Shown in pieces: positions 1-10,062 of a stretch of DNA of 64,000 bases; positions within the stretch are counted from its first letter, which is position 1, and each line of letters opens with the position of its first letter. Position numbers and translations under genes: made by a program. The DNA lies in assembly GCA_018268075.1 (NCBI GenBank), contig JAFDXH010000055.1:1-64000 (forward strand), given 5' to 3'. The notes beneath the pieces were generated by a model. That model was not told the origin of the DNA. It did not search any database and worked only from the letters and a program-made list of their open reading frames with translations. This DNA comes from Bacteroidota bacterium (GTDB lineage: Bacteria; Bacteroidota; Bacteroidia; Chitinophagales; Chitinophagaceae).

Positions 1-816
1 AAATAAATTGACCCCTTCGATCATTTTATCATGATACACCAAATCAAAAATATATCCACCTTCGTTTATTAAAATATTTTTGGCATAAATATCTGCAGAG
101 TCATTCTGCAGACTGTATGTAGATACTTCAGGCACAGCAAATTTTTTGGTAGCAATACCAAACTTTACGAGCAAGCAACCACCCTGTTTTATTTTTTCTG
201 AAAATTGGTAAAATGCATTTCGCATTTCTTCCACTGTGCCATAAATATCCAGATGATCTGCATCCATTGCAGAGATCACTGCAATATCCGGATTGAGTTT
301 TAGAAAACTTCTGTCGTACTCATCGGCTTCTACCACATTTACATTAGTACCAGTACTCCAAAAGTTGGTATTATAATTTACAGAAATTCCTCCCAAAAAC
401 GCATTACAACCATATCCTGTATTGCGAAGCATGTGGCCTACCATTGTACTGATTGTAGTTTTTCCATGAGTGCCTGCTATACAAATATTGTATCCTTCTT
501 TTGTTATCTCACTTAGTACATCACTCCTTTTCAAAAGTGTATAGCCGTGCTCTTTGTACCAATTATATTCTTTATGCACAGAAGGGATAGCGGGAGTATA
601 GATTACCAATTGCGCCTCCTTGTCCAGCAATTGAATATCATCTTCAAAATGTATTCTGCAACCTTCAATTATAAGCTGGCTTGTTAATACAGAAGGAGTC
701 TTATCATAACCAATCACAATTTTCCCATTCGCTAAAAAATAGCGTGCAAGCGCACTCATACCGATACCTCCGATACCTAAAAAATAAACCCGCGATATGT
801 CTGCAAAGGGCTTCAT
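1..816 (-). CDS. murC: UDP-N-acetylmuramate--L-alanine ligase (partial)
   Basis: MurC adds L-alanine to UDP-MurNAc in the cytoplasm, the first amino acid of the peptidoglycan stem peptide. The 272 residues visible run from the start codon at 816 to the window edge, so the C-terminal part is missing. The N-terminus carries the Rossmann-like GIGGIGMSALA stretch (about 14-24) and the ATP-binding GTHGKTT loop at 115-121, both typical of MurC. Only 10 bases separate it from murG, so it is probably cotranscribed as a late gene of the division cluster. The identification is firm; the missing part lies to the left of the window. Confidence 0.95.
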   Translation of the reverse strand, partial: MKPFADISRVYFLGIGGIGMSALARYFLANGKIVIGYDKTPSVLTSQLIIEGCRIHFEDDIQLLDKEAQLVIYTPAIPSVHKEYNWYKEHGYTLLKRSDVLSEITKEGYNICIAGTHGKTTISTMVGHMLRNTGYGCNAFLGGISVNYNTNFWSTGTNVNVVEADEYDRSFLKLNPDIAVISAMDADHLDIYGTVEEMRNAFYQFSEKIKQGGCLLVKFGIATKKFAVPEVSTYSLQNDSADIYAKNILINEGGYIFDLVYHDKMIEGVNLF

Positions 817-826
817 TACCTATTGA

Positions 827-1954
827 TCAATTTTTATCTTTTAAAAAATTCAAAATTTCGTCAGCTATATAATCATCCGCTTTTATGGCAGCAGGTTTAT
901 TTAAACTTGCGGCCATTTCTGCCAATTTATTTCTATTATTAATAAGTGATGAAAGTGCCGGCATAAGTGCTTCTTTCACTCTACTATCAGGCACGAGTAT
1001 AGCTGCGCCCATATCCACCATTTGTTTTGCATTGGCTGTTTGATGATCTTCTGCTGCATGAGGGTAAGGCACCAATATGGATGGTTTTTTTGTCATTGAT
1101 AATTCAGCGACAGTCATAGCCCCCGACCTGGCAATTACCACATCTGCTGCTGAATATGCCATCTCCATCTTATTAATAAATGCGTTGGTCCAAATGTTTT
1201 TGCGTTCTGACTCTTCGGCCGCTGCAGGGCCAGAAAAATTTTTGCCCGTTTGCCAAATTAGTTGCCATTTGTTTTTATCAAAAATTGAAAGATTGCTTTG
1301 AATTACTTCATTGATACTTTGGGCACCAAGGCTACCGCCAATTACCAGTACTACAGGTTGTTCTATTGTTAATCCAAAAAATTCCAATGCTATTTCTTTA
1401 GAAATATTTTCAGAAAAGATACTTCGCACCGGATTTCCGGTAATGGTGATTTTTTCCTTCGGAAAAAATCTCTCCATTCCATTAGAAGCCACAAAAATCC
1501 TTGTCGCTTTTTTTCCTAACAAAATATTACTCTTACCTGCAAAAGAATTGCTTTCGTGTATAAATGTAGGGATGGAGCGCGCCTGTGCCTCACGCAGTAC
1601 AGGGAAACTGGAATAACCGCCTACGCCTATCACTGCATCTGGCCGAAACTGATTAAAAATTTTCTTTACATCAAAATAACTTTGCAGCAATTTAAAGGGT
1701 AGTGACCAATTTTTTAAAAGCGCACTCCTGTTGTACCCGGCTATGTTTATTCCCTGAATTTCAAAACCCGCTTCCGGAATTTTTTCCATTTCCATTTTGC
1801 CTTTAGCGCCTACAAAAAGAAATTTTATTTCCGGTAATTTCTTTTGCAAAGCACGCGCTATTGCTACCGCAGGAAAAATATGGCCGCCAGTACCACCACC
1901 AGCTATGATGATATGCAATGGCTTAGAACCTGATAGATTTAATTTATCATTCAT
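827..1954 (-). CDS. murG: UDP-GlcNAc:lipid I GlcNAc transferase MurG
   Basis: MurG moves GlcNAc from UDP-GlcNAc onto lipid I to make lipid II at the inner face of the membrane. The 375-residue protein has the N-terminal GGGTGGHIFPA loop and, in the C-terminal half, a sugar-nucleotide region with GGSLGAQSIN and RSGAMTVAEL, as expected for a GT28 enzyme. The reading frame extends nine codons further upstream (MIATRRRRT), but that part lies inside the end of ftsW. The ATG at 1954, which gives an ATGAATGA junction with the ftsW stop, is the better start. A GAGGAGG sequence lies just upstream but it also encodes the acidic ftsW tail, so its role as a ribosome site is uncertain. Confidence 0.96.
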   Translation of the reverse strand: MNDKLNLSGSKPLHIIIAGGGTGGHIFPAVAIARALQKKLPEIKFLFVGAKGKMEMEKIPEAGFEIQGINIAGYNRSALLKNWSLPFKLLQSYFDVKKIFNQFRPDAVIGVGGYSSFPVLREAQARSIPTFIHESNSFAGKSNILLGKKATRIFVASNGMERFFPKEKITITGNPVRSIFSENISKEIALEFFGLTIEQPVVLVIGGSLGAQSINEVIQSNLSIFDKNKWQLIWQTGKNFSGPAAAEESERKNIWTNAFINKMEMAYSAADVVIARSGAMTVAELSMTKKPSILVPYPHAAEDHQTANAKQMVDMGAAILVPDSRVKEALMPALSSLINNRNKLAEMAASLNKPAAIKADDYIADEILNFLKDKN

Positions 1955-3245
1955 CGTCCTGCGCCTCCTCGTCGCTATCAATGGATTCTTCTGCTTGCTG
2001 CGTTGCTAATTGCGCCGTTTTACCTTCTGCCTGCTCCACATTTCGGGCTACACTTAAAATAATTCCAATTGCTGCACAGGTAAAAAACAAACTGCTACCA
2101 CCCATGCTCACCAATGGCAATGTTACTCCTGTAGTAGGCAAAATATTTACATTCACCGCCATATTTACCAATGCCTGTATCACTAAGGTAAAGCTGAGCG
2201 CTACTGCCAGAAATGCGCCAAAGGCATAAGGGCATTTTCTAAAAATGCGAATGCTTCTTCCTAAAAAGAGCAGATAAATCAGCAGTATGATGGCACCTCC
2301 TACCAAGCCATATTCCTCAATTATTATTGCATAAATAAAATCACTATAAGGATGTGGCAGAAAGTTTCTTTGATCACTTTTGCCTGGTCCTTTTCCAAAT
2401 ACACCCCCAGTAGCTATGGCAATCTTTGCCTGCTGTATCTGGTAAGACGCATCTTCATTGCCTGCATACCTGAAATTCTGAATCCTCTTAATCCATGTGG
2501 GTACGCGGCCAATAGAGAGAATGGCAGGAAGATCTTTGGAGGTATGCTCGGTCTTATCATAATAATGAGAGGCGATGGTAACCAATAAAATTACCGGAAT
2601 GAGTGCACCGCCAACAACCATTAATAAATACCGTACCCGCACCCTGCCTATAAACATCAGCATCATAGCGATACCTCCTGTAAGTATTGCTGTAGATAAA
2701 TTAGCCGGTGCTATCAAGCCGCAAATAATCACCACAGGTATGATCAATGATAGGAATCCCTTTTTAAAATCTTTGATTACATTTTGTCGTTTGCTCAGTA
2801 GGCGGCTTAAGTAAATAAATAAAGCAAGCTTGGCAAAATCTGATGATTGAAAAGTAACATTTAATACAGGCACTCTTACCCACCTGCTTGCATCATTAAT
2901 ACTGCTGCCAAACTTGAGTGTATAAATAAGCAGCGGTATCGTAATTATAAATGCAATGGTGGCAAACTTTGAGTAATAAGTGTAGTTGGCCCTGTGTGCA
3001 AAATAGATAATCAACACACCCAGAAAGATATATCCGACCTGACGAAAGAGGTAGCTTTCTGCACTTTTATTCATACGCCATGCCAGCGAACCCACACTAC
3101 TATATACTACCAATATACTAATCATGGTGAGCAAAATCACAATAGCCCATATCACCTTATCGCCACGCGTGCTGGTCAATATTTTACCTGTTACCCTTTG
3201 TGCAGGGGTAATAAGCGGTGTCTCGTTATTGATTATTTCACTCAT
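1947..3245 (-). CDS. ftsW: Peptidoglycan glycosyltransferase FtsW (SEDS family)
   Basis: FtsW polymerises lipid II at the division septum together with the class B PBP encoded upstream (FtsI). The 432-residue sequence has about ten hydrophobic segments and the SEDS pattern, including the late PTTGVTLPLVSMGGSS stretch that is diagnostic of FtsW/RodA. Its place between murD and murG favours FtsW over RodA. The C-terminus is an acidic cytoplasmic tail (about 25 residues rich in E and D). The end of the gene overlaps the start of murG by 8 bases, which suggests coupled translation. Confidence 0.94.
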   Translation of the reverse strand: MSEIINNETPLITPAQRVTGKILTSTRGDKVIWAIVILLTMISILVVYSSVGSLAWRMNKSAESYLFRQVGYIFLGVLIIYFAHRANYTYYSKFATIAFIITIPLLIYTLKFGSSINDASRWVRVPVLNVTFQSSDFAKLALFIYLSRLLSKRQNVIKDFKKGFLSLIIPVVIICGLIAPANLSTAILTGGIAMMLMFIGRVRVRYLLMVVGGALIPVILLVTIASHYYDKTEHTSKDLPAILSIGRVPTWIKRIQNFRYAGNEDASYQIQQAKIAIATGGVFGKGPGKSDQRNFLPHPYSDFIYAIIIEEYGLVGGAIILLIYLLFLGRSIRIFRKCPYAFGAFLAVALSFTLVIQALVNMAVNVNILPTTGVTLPLVSMGGSSLFFTCAAIGIILSVARNVEQAEGKTAQLATQQAEESIDSDEEAQDDE

Positions 3246-3273
3246 TCTTATTTTTATCTTCTGATACTATTTT

Positions 3274-4614
3274 TTAAAGATCCTTTACTGCGGCAATAAA
3301 CTGCTCGCCTCTATCTTCATAATTTTTAAACAAATCAAAACTTGCACAAGCCGGAGAAAGCAAAACCACATCTCCCTTCTCAGCAAAATGAAAAGCTGCC
3401 TGCACTGCTTCAGTAGCACTCTGCACGTTAAGCATCAGCGGCACATCCTGTCCAAGAGCCTCGTGTATTTTACGATTATCTACTCCAAGGCATACAATGG
3501 CTTTTACTTTTTGCTTCACCATTTCTTTTATCAAAGAGTAATCATTGCCTTTATCTACTCCACCCAGAATTAAAATAACCGGCTGCGTCATGCTTTCTAA
3601 TGCATACCATGTGCTGTTTACATTGGTAGCTTTACTGTCATTGATAAAAGTGACACCCCTGATGGTACCTACAGTAGCCATTCTATGCTCCAGGCTTTCA
3701 AAAGTCTGCACAGCACTTCTAATCTTTTCCTTTCGAATACCCATAACTGTTGCCCCTAATGATGCTGCCATAGTGTTATACTGATTATGCTTTCCCTTTA
3801 CTGCAAAGTCTTCCACACTCATATTCATTTCTTCACTTCTCCATTTTAAATGCAACTCTGCGTTACTAATAAATGCGCCTTCCGGCAATTTTTTATTCAT
3901 ACTTATAGGTAATAAATGGGCTTTGTTTAAATAATTTTTTAAATATTCCTTTATAATTTCATCATCTTCATTATAGATCAAAACATCTTCCTTTTGTTGG
4001 TTTTCAGTGATTCTGAATTTGCTTTTGATATAATTTTCAAATTTGTAGTCGTACCTATCCAAGTGATCTTCAGTAATATTGGTGATCACAGCAATATCCG
4101 GTCTGAAACTTTTTATATCATCTAACTGAAAAGAACTAATCTCTACTACATACCATTCTTTGGGATCCCATGCTACCTGCCTTGCAAATGAATAACCAAT
4201 GTTTCCAACCATTGCGCAGGACAAGCCGGCGCTTTTACAAATATGATAGAGCAAGGCGGTGGTAGTTGTCTTCCCGTTACTTCCTGTAATCGCTGCTATT
4301 TTACTACTCCCTTTGTACCTGAAGGCCAATTCTATCTCACTTATAATTTCAATCCCTCTTGCCCTAAGCTCCTTTACCATCTTGTTTTTCTCCGGAATAC
4401 CCGGACTCTTGATTATCAGCGAAGCATTAAATAGTCGCTGATCTGAGTGCCCATTTTCTTCAAAAGAAATATGGTTTGATTCCAGCTCTGCCTTATACTT
4501 CTCTGCTATGGCGCGCTCATCACTTACAAAAACTTCAAAGCCTTCTTTTTTTGCAAGTAGCGCAGCACCAATGCCACTCTCGCCTGCTCCCATTACTACT
4601 ACATTTGTCTTCAT
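3274..4614 (-). CDS. murD: UDP-MurNAc-L-alanine--D-glutamate ligase
   Basis: MurD adds D-glutamate to UDP-MurNAc-L-Ala in the cytoplasm. The 446-residue protein has the N-terminal nucleotide-binding fold (VVVMGAGESGIG), the ATP loop GSNGKTTTTAL, the central ITEDHLDRY motif and the C-terminal LSPACASFDLF motif typical of MurD. It lies between mraY and ftsW on the same strand, 28 bases before ftsW. The gap to mraY (4615-4801, 187 bases) is the largest within the cluster and shows no gene or clear hairpin. Confidence 0.95.
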   Translation of the reverse strand: MKTNVVVMGAGESGIGAALLAKKEGFEVFVSDERAIAEKYKAELESNHISFEENGHSDQRLFNASLIIKSPGIPEKNKMVKELRARGIEIISEIELAFRYKGSSKIAAITGSNGKTTTTALLYHICKSAGLSCAMVGNIGYSFARQVAWDPKEWYVVEISSFQLDDIKSFRPDIAVITNITEDHLDRYDYKFENYIKSKFRITENQQKEDVLIYNEDDEIIKEYLKNYLNKAHLLPISMNKKLPEGAFISNAELHLKWRSEEMNMSVEDFAVKGKHNQYNTMAASLGATVMGIRKEKIRSAVQTFESLEHRMATVGTIRGVTFINDSKATNVNSTWYALESMTQPVILILGGVDKGNDYSLIKEMVKQKVKAIVCLGVDNRKIHEALGQDVPLMLNVQSATEAVQAAFHFAEKGDVVLLSPACASFDLFKNYEDRGEQFIAAVKDL

Positions 4615-4801
4615 AGTTTACAGCATCAACAATTAAAAAATGGTTTTTCAACAGCATGAACTTAATGGGCGGAAAGCCTTCATAGATATGGATCAATCAA
4701 AAAAAAACTTTCTTCCTAAAAAAACATTTTCATAGAGACAAATCAATTCATTCAAAAAATTCCAAACTGATTAAAACCAATATTTCCACTCCTCTATTTC
4801 C

Positions 4802-6100
4802 TTACCTCAGTTTTAAAGTAACTACAGCCAACACAACCGATAAAATAGTAACCACCCAAAACCTGACCGCTATTTTACTTTCATGATATCCAAGCTTCTG
4901 ATAATGATGATGCAACGGGCTCATTAAAAATATCCGCCTTCCCTCACCATACTTTCTTTTGGTATATTTAAAATAAGTAACCTGAGACATGACACTCAAC
5001 AATTCTATCAGAAACACAAAACAAAAAATAGGAATCAACAATTCTTTTCTTACAATGATGGCCAGCGAGGCAATAATTCCTCCCAGCGCCAGGCTACCGG
5101 TATCGCCCATAAAAACCTGCGCCGGATAAGCATTGTACCACAAGAACCCCACGCAGGCTCCTACAAAAGCTGCAATAAAAATTGCCAATTCACTCAGGTT
5201 AGGTATGTACATAATATTGAGATAGTCAGCTATGCGCACATCGCCACTTACGAAAACAAAAATGCCCAATCCTACTCCTATTATTGCACTCACGCCTGTT
5301 GCTAATCCATCAAGGCCATCTGTGAGGTTAGCCCCATTAGATACTGCTGTGATGATAAATATCACGATAAGGATATATAAGATGTAAGTATAATCTTCCA
5401 GGCTGGCAGGCAGTAATTTTGCATAGTTAAACTCATGCGTCTTTACAAATGGAATTGTTGTGATCGGAGTTTTTACTGTTACAAAGCGATGCATTTCGCC
5501 ATTGGTAATCACGGTATCTTCTCGAAGTGTATGCTCGCCTCTTTTTAATACTTCGGTATTCTTTGGGCCAATAATTTCGCGCTTTACATTTACTGAAGGA
5601 TTAAAATATAATGTAGCACCAATAATAATCCCCAACATAACCTGCCCAAAAATTTTAAATCTTCCGGCCAGTCCATCAGCATCTTTCTTAGTGTAGGCAA
5701 TTCCCTTTTGCTTGGCCGCTCTACGGGCTTTTATTTTAAGATAATCATCAATAAACCCAATAATACCAAGCCATACTGTAGTTAAAAGCATTAGCCGTAC
5801 ATAAACTTTTTCCAGATTGGCCAACAATAATGTGGGCACTAATATTCCCAACAATATGATGATACCGCCCATAGAGGGTGTACCGCTCTTCATTTGCTCT
5901 CCAGCCAATCCAAGATTTCTTACTGATTCGCCTAATTGCTTTTTATTAAGAATTCTTATAAGACGCTTCCCATAAACTGTGGTGATCAGTAATGACAATA
6001 TCACTGCTACCAACACCCTGAAGGTGATGAAGTGGAGTAGTCCGCTTCCGGGAAATTTAATTCCGTTGCGGGCAAACCATTCAAATAGTTGATACAGCAT
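4802..6100 (-). CDS. mraY: Phospho-MurNAc-pentapeptide transferase MraY
   Basis: MraY transfers phospho-MurNAc-pentapeptide to undecaprenyl phosphate to form lipid I in the inner membrane. The 432-residue protein shows NLTDGLDGLATG, FMGDTGSLALGG and the PLHHHYQKLG histidine cluster, all MraY signatures. It is longer than the usual ~360 residues because of an insertion of about 70 residues between hydrophobic segments (roughly residues 168-240), with charged and threonine-rich sequence. Such an insertion is common in Bacteroidota MraY. Sixteen bases separate it from murE. Confidence 0.96.
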   Translation of the reverse strand: MLYQLFEWFARNGIKFPGSGLLHFITFRVLVAVILSLLITTVYGKRLIRILNKKQLGESVRNLGLAGEQMKSGTPSMGGIIILLGILVPTLLLANLEKVYVRLMLLTTVWLGIIGFIDDYLKIKARRAAKQKGIAYTKKDADGLAGRFKIFGQVMLGIIIGATLYFNPSVNVKREIIGPKNTEVLKRGEHTLREDTVITNGEMHRFVTVKTPITTIPFVKTHEFNYAKLLPASLEDYTYILYILIVIFIITAVSNGANLTDGLDGLATGVSAIIGVGLGIFVFVSGDVRIADYLNIMYIPNLSELAIFIAAFVGACVGFLWYNAYPAQVFMGDTGSLALGGIIASLAIIVRKELLIPIFCFVFLIELLSVMSQVTYFKYTKRKYGEGRRIFLMSPLHHHYQKLGYHESKIAVRFWVVTILSVVLAVVTLKLR

Positions 6101-6116
6101 TTTTTTTATTTCGTTT

Positions 6117-7583
6117 TTATTTCCCTAATAATGAAAACATTTCTAACAAAACTTTCTTGTCATCAAAATCACTTCTCACGCCTTTTATTTCCTGATATTT
6201 TTCATGCCCTTTTCCGGCTACCAGTAAAATATCCTTCTCGCCTGCAAGCGAAGCAGCCGTTTTTATTGCTTCTCGCCTATCTGTTATTGAAATACATTTT
6301 TTACGTGCCGTAAGTGGTACGCCTTTTTCCATGTCTGATATAATATCAGCAGCTTCTTCATTGCGTGGATTGTCGGATGTAAAAATGATCCGGTCGCTGT
6401 ATTCACAGGCCACCTCGGCCATTTCAGGTCGCTTGGTTTTATCACGGTTTCCTCCACACCCTACTACCGTTATTATTTTCTCTTCTCCTTGTCTAATTTT
6501 TTTTATGGTGGCCAGTACATTCAGTAAGGCATCCGGAGTGTGTGCATAGTCTATAATACCCACTATTTTTTCCTGAGGTGAAATGACATAATCAAACCGT
6601 CCTTCTGCGCCTTTCAGTGTGCTTAAAATTCTAAGTACGTCCTCTTTATTTTGTCCGAGGCAAATAGCAGCACCATACACTGCCAATAAATTATATGCAT
6701 TGAAAGTGCCAATGAGCCTGCAATGCACTTCAATATCGTTTATAAGAAGCACCAATCCTGTAATAGAATTTTCTATGATGCGCCCCTTAAATTCTGCTAC
6801 TGTTTTTAAACTATAAAAATACTTTTTGGCCTTTGTGTTTTGAAGCATCACAGCTCCGCGCCTATCGTCGGCATTGCTTATTGCAAAAGCGCCAGCATCC
6901 AGGTTATCAAAAAGTAATTTTTTTGCCCTAATATATTCATCAAAAGTTTTGTGGTAATCCAGATGATCATGGGTAATATTGGTAAACAATGCACCGGCAA
7001 ACCTTAATCCGGCTACACGTTTTTGATCAAGGGCATGGGAGCTTACTTCCATAAAAACATGCGTACATCCGGCCTCCATCATTAAGCCTAATAGCTTATT
7101 CAATTCAATCGGATCAGGAGTAGTATGGCTTGCACTGAAAGTTTTATCACCGATCTTATTTTCAACAGTGCTTATTAGTCCACAATGATATCCCAGACTG
7201 GTAAATAGCTGATAGAGAAGTGTGGCAATGGTGGTCTTGCCATTAGTACCGGTAACCCCTGTTAATGATAAATTTTCGGTTGGTTTTCCAAAAAAATTAT
7301 GCGCCATGATGCCTGCAGCAGAGGCGCTATTTTCTACTTGAATATATTGTACATTCTCTTGTAAAATAGCCGGCAGGTGTTCAGCTATTATACACGATGC
7401 TCCGGCTGAGATAGCTTGTTCTATAAACTGATGCCCATCTGTAAGTGTTCCTTTGATGGCTACAAAGCAGGTGCCATCAGTTACTCCTCTTGAATCTATC
7501 TGAATATCTTTTACCTCAATAGCAGTAGTACCAGATACACCCAGTATTTTCACTCCATATAATATGTCTTGCAATAACGCCAT
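6117..7583 (-). CDS. murE: UDP-MurNAc-tripeptide ligase MurE
   Basis: MurE adds the third stem-peptide residue in the cytoplasm. The 488-residue protein has the ATP loop GTNGKTT at 112-118 and the DNPR motif at 404-407, which marks enzymes that use meso-diaminopimelate rather than lysine. The start overlaps the stop of ftsI by one base (TAATG at 7581-7585), so translation is probably coupled. The mDAP assignment follows from known motif-substrate correlations and was not tested. Confidence 0.95.
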   Translation of the reverse strand: MALLQDILYGVKILGVSGTTAIEVKDIQIDSRGVTDGTCFVAIKGTLTDGHQFIEQAISAGASCIIAEHLPAILQENVQYIQVENSASAAGIMAHNFFGKPTENLSLTGVTGTNGKTTIATLLYQLFTSLGYHCGLISTVENKIGDKTFSASHTTPDPIELNKLLGLMMEAGCTHVFMEVSSHALDQKRVAGLRFAGALFTNITHDHLDYHKTFDEYIRAKKLLFDNLDAGAFAISNADDRRGAVMLQNTKAKKYFYSLKTVAEFKGRIIENSITGLVLLINDIEVHCRLIGTFNAYNLLAVYGAAICLGQNKEDVLRILSTLKGAEGRFDYVISPQEKIVGIIDYAHTPDALLNVLATIKKIRQGEEKIITVVGCGGNRDKTKRPEMAEVACEYSDRIIFTSDNPRNEEAADIISDMEKGVPLTARKKCISITDRREAIKTAASLAGEKDILLVAGKGHEKYQEIKGVRSDFDDKKVLLEMFSLLGK

Positions 7584-9703
7584 TAATTTAATTGGAGTTT
7601 TATTGATTCACCTTTGTTTATGCCTGTGTTTTGTGCCAAAGATTGATAAATCACTTTTCCTGTGCCAGATACCAATACCTTCAATCCAAGGTTTTCTAGA
7701 AGATAAACAGCATCCTTGAGGCCCATACCTGTTACATTAGGCACTCTGTTTTTTATGGATAATGAATCTTCTGCAAACACTTGGGCGTTCCCATTTTTAA
7801 TAAATGAATAATTCCAGAGTGCCTTGCCCTCTGAAGGAGATTCATTGTATCTGAGGTAAGAAAATATATTGTTCAAATCTTTCCTTGTTCCATTTATTTT
7901 ATAAAACGAGCTATCATTAGCCGCCACAAATTTCTTTACAGGCTCTCTCTCTATTTTATAGGAATAAAGCTTATCAGCTACCTCCCTAAACACTGGCCCC
8001 GATACTACACCACCATAGGCCAGTTTTGATTCATTTCCATTTTGAATTACTACAGCTATACTGTATTTCGGATTTTCATAAGGGAAAAATCCCATGAATG
8101 CCGATTGATAAATTTTATTGCCCTTATTGTATCCCCGGTTATCCATTGCAGTAACAGCAGTGCCTGTTTTTCCGGCAAAGCGATAAATGTTACTTTGCAG
8201 TGCATGTGCTGTACCATGCGCCCCTTCTACTACCTGAAGCATACATCCTCTTAGTTTACCCAATGTTTCATCACTGCAAATTTTATCTACCAATACATGG
8301 GGCGAAAAACTCTCAATAGGCTGCCCCATCTCGTTTATAGAATTTACCAGATAAGGCTTCATCATTTTGCCACCATTGGCCACCGCATTATATACCATCA
8401 AAAGGTGAAGAGGAGTCAACAATTCCTCATAACCATGTGCCATAAAAGGGATGGTCGTTTTTGTCCAATATTTACTGGAAGGTTTTTTTACTAACGGTGC
8501 TGCAGCCCCTACTATATCTACCCCGGTAATAGTATCTAACCGTAAGCGGTGTAGATGCTGGTAAAACTGATTGGGCCGGGCAGAATAATATTCATCAGCA
8601 AGTTTTGCAAAAGCGACATTAGAAGATTGAGCAAATGCTTCCTTTACGGTAATGCTTCCAGTACCATGATGTGAGTCGCGTATTCTAAGGCCATAAAATA
8701 CTTTTTCACCATTTTCACAATTAACAATGGTATTGGTATCTACATATTTATCTTCTAGCAAAGAAAGTAAGGTGGCTAATTTAAAAACCGACCCGGGCTC
8801 TGTGCTTCTTCCTAAGCCATAATTATAATCTTCCAGATAATCTCCATCAGGGCGGCGGCCCAAGTTGGCTATTGCTTTTATTTTACCGGTGCTCACTTCC
8901 ATTACTATACAGGTGCCATGCAGCGAATTATTAGAAGCCATCATTTTTAAAAGAGCATTTTCTGCTACATCCTGTATGTAGGTATCAATGGTTGTAATGA
9001 TGTCCTTACCATTCTCTGGCGATATTTCTGCGCCATCTACAGGTATATAAGTGCCGGCTGTATAGCGCATCAGCCTCTTACCCGTTTGCCCTTTAAGCAC
9101 ACTATCGTAAGATCGCTCCAGCCCTACATTGCGGCTGGTATCGCCTCGCGAGAGGCCTATGGTACGGTTGGCTAATAATACATAAGGATTCACGCGATTG
9201 TCCCTCACTTCTACAATTACTCCACTTTTATTTCTGCCCTGATTTACCAGCGGAAATTCGCGGAATGCCTGAAATTCCTCGAAACTTATTTTCTTCTTAA
9301 CGGCATAGTAACGCCTATTTTGCTTATAGGCCAGTAAGAACATTTTTTTGTATGCTTTGGCATCTTGATCTTTAAAAAGATTTGCAAAGGAATTACTTAA
9401 TGAATCTACATATTTATAAAACCGTTTACCATTCTTCTCTCTTAAACCATCTGCGCCAAAGTCTATATAAATATCAAAAACAGGAATGGAAGTACTGAGC
9501 ATGTTTCCATCTTCGCTATAGATACTTCCTCTTTCCGCATCCACATCCATATATTTTAGGTGCTGTTTGGAAGCCATAGCTTTCCAATAATCTCCCTGCA
9601 CTCGTTGAATATAAATGGCACGGCCAAGTACAAAGATGCCAAATGCCATGATGAGCAAAAAGCATAAATGCACTCTCCATAATATGTCTTTCTTTATATC
9701 CAA
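7583..9703 (-). CDS. ftsI: Division-specific class B penicillin-binding protein with PASTA domain
   Basis: This is the septal transpeptidase that crosslinks peptidoglycan with FtsW. The 706-residue protein has one N-terminal membrane anchor (about 12-32), a dimerisation domain, and the three transpeptidase motifs: S305-V-F-K308 with the catalytic serine, S360-S-N and K512-T-G. A single PASTA domain occupies the last ~70 residues (starting near VPNVTGMGLKDA). PASTA domains on the division PBP are usual in Bacteroidota. It follows ftsL by 5 bases and overlaps murE by one base. Confidence 0.95.
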   Translation of the reverse strand: MDIKKDILWRVHLCFLLIMAFGIFVLGRAIYIQRVQGDYWKAMASKQHLKYMDVDAERGSIYSEDGNMLSTSIPVFDIYIDFGADGLREKNGKRFYKYVDSLSNSFANLFKDQDAKAYKKMFLLAYKQNRRYYAVKKKISFEEFQAFREFPLVNQGRNKSGVIVEVRDNRVNPYVLLANRTIGLSRGDTSRNVGLERSYDSVLKGQTGKRLMRYTAGTYIPVDGAEISPENGKDIITTIDTYIQDVAENALLKMMASNNSLHGTCIVMEVSTGKIKAIANLGRRPDGDYLEDYNYGLGRSTEPGSVFKLATLLSLLEDKYVDTNTIVNCENGEKVFYGLRIRDSHHGTGSITVKEAFAQSSNVAFAKLADEYYSARPNQFYQHLHRLRLDTITGVDIVGAAAPLVKKPSSKYWTKTTIPFMAHGYEELLTPLHLLMVYNAVANGGKMMKPYLVNSINEMGQPIESFSPHVLVDKICSDETLGKLRGCMLQVVEGAHGTAHALQSNIYRFAGKTGTAVTAMDNRGYNKGNKIYQSAFMGFFPYENPKYSIAVVIQNGNESKLAYGGVVSGPVFREVADKLYSYKIEREPVKKFVAANDSSFYKINGTRKDLNNIFSYLRYNESPSEGKALWNYSFIKNGNAQVFAEDSLSIKNRVPNVTGMGLKDAVYLLENLGLKVLVSGTGKVIYQSLAQNTGINKGESIKLQLN

Positions 9704-9708
9704 AAAAT

Positions 9709-10056
9709 CTATTGTTTATTTTGTGTTGAATCAATAATTAAAACCGGCGGGGTCAATAGCGGCTTCAGGCCCAATGGCTCTACTGCTTTTGCCAGTTCAC
9801 TTTGCTTGCTTCTAAAAATCACATCGCGCTTTACAGTTTTAAACTCGTACTCCATTTCCTTTAAATTTTTATCTGTTGCATTTATCTTGCGTACCATTTT
9901 ATCAGCATAGTGGCCATTGGCGATATATATTACTGCAACGGCTGCCAGAAAAAAATAATAAGGAATATTCTTCACGATCAATTGGTGATACTTAAAAGAC
10001 CATCTTTTCTTATGGCGAACTTTTGGGGTATCCACTATCTCCTTTTTCTTTTCCAT
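9709..10056 (-). CDS. ftsL: FtsL-like division protein
   Basis: This 115-residue bitopic protein has a lysine- and arginine-rich cytoplasmic start, one membrane segment (about 33-50), and a charged periplasmic part with coiled-coil character (residues 52-95). That architecture and its place between rsmH and ftsI match FtsL, which forms a complex with FtsB and FtsQ and activates FtsWI. Sequence similarity in this family is low, so the call rests on architecture and synteny more than on motifs. Confidence 0.8.
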   Translation of the reverse strand: MEKKKEIVDTPKVRHKKRWSFKYHQLIVKNIPYYFFLAAVAVIYIANGHYADKMVRKINATDKNLKEMEYEFKTVKRDVIFRSKQSELAKAVEPLGLKPLLTPPVLIIDSTQNKQ

Positions 10057-10062
10057 TTTTTC

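Noticed and set aside
1955-1981. Nine-codon N-terminal extension of MurG
   Set aside because: It lies inside the end of ftsW and encodes RRRR-type residues not seen in MurG; the ATG at 1954 fits better.
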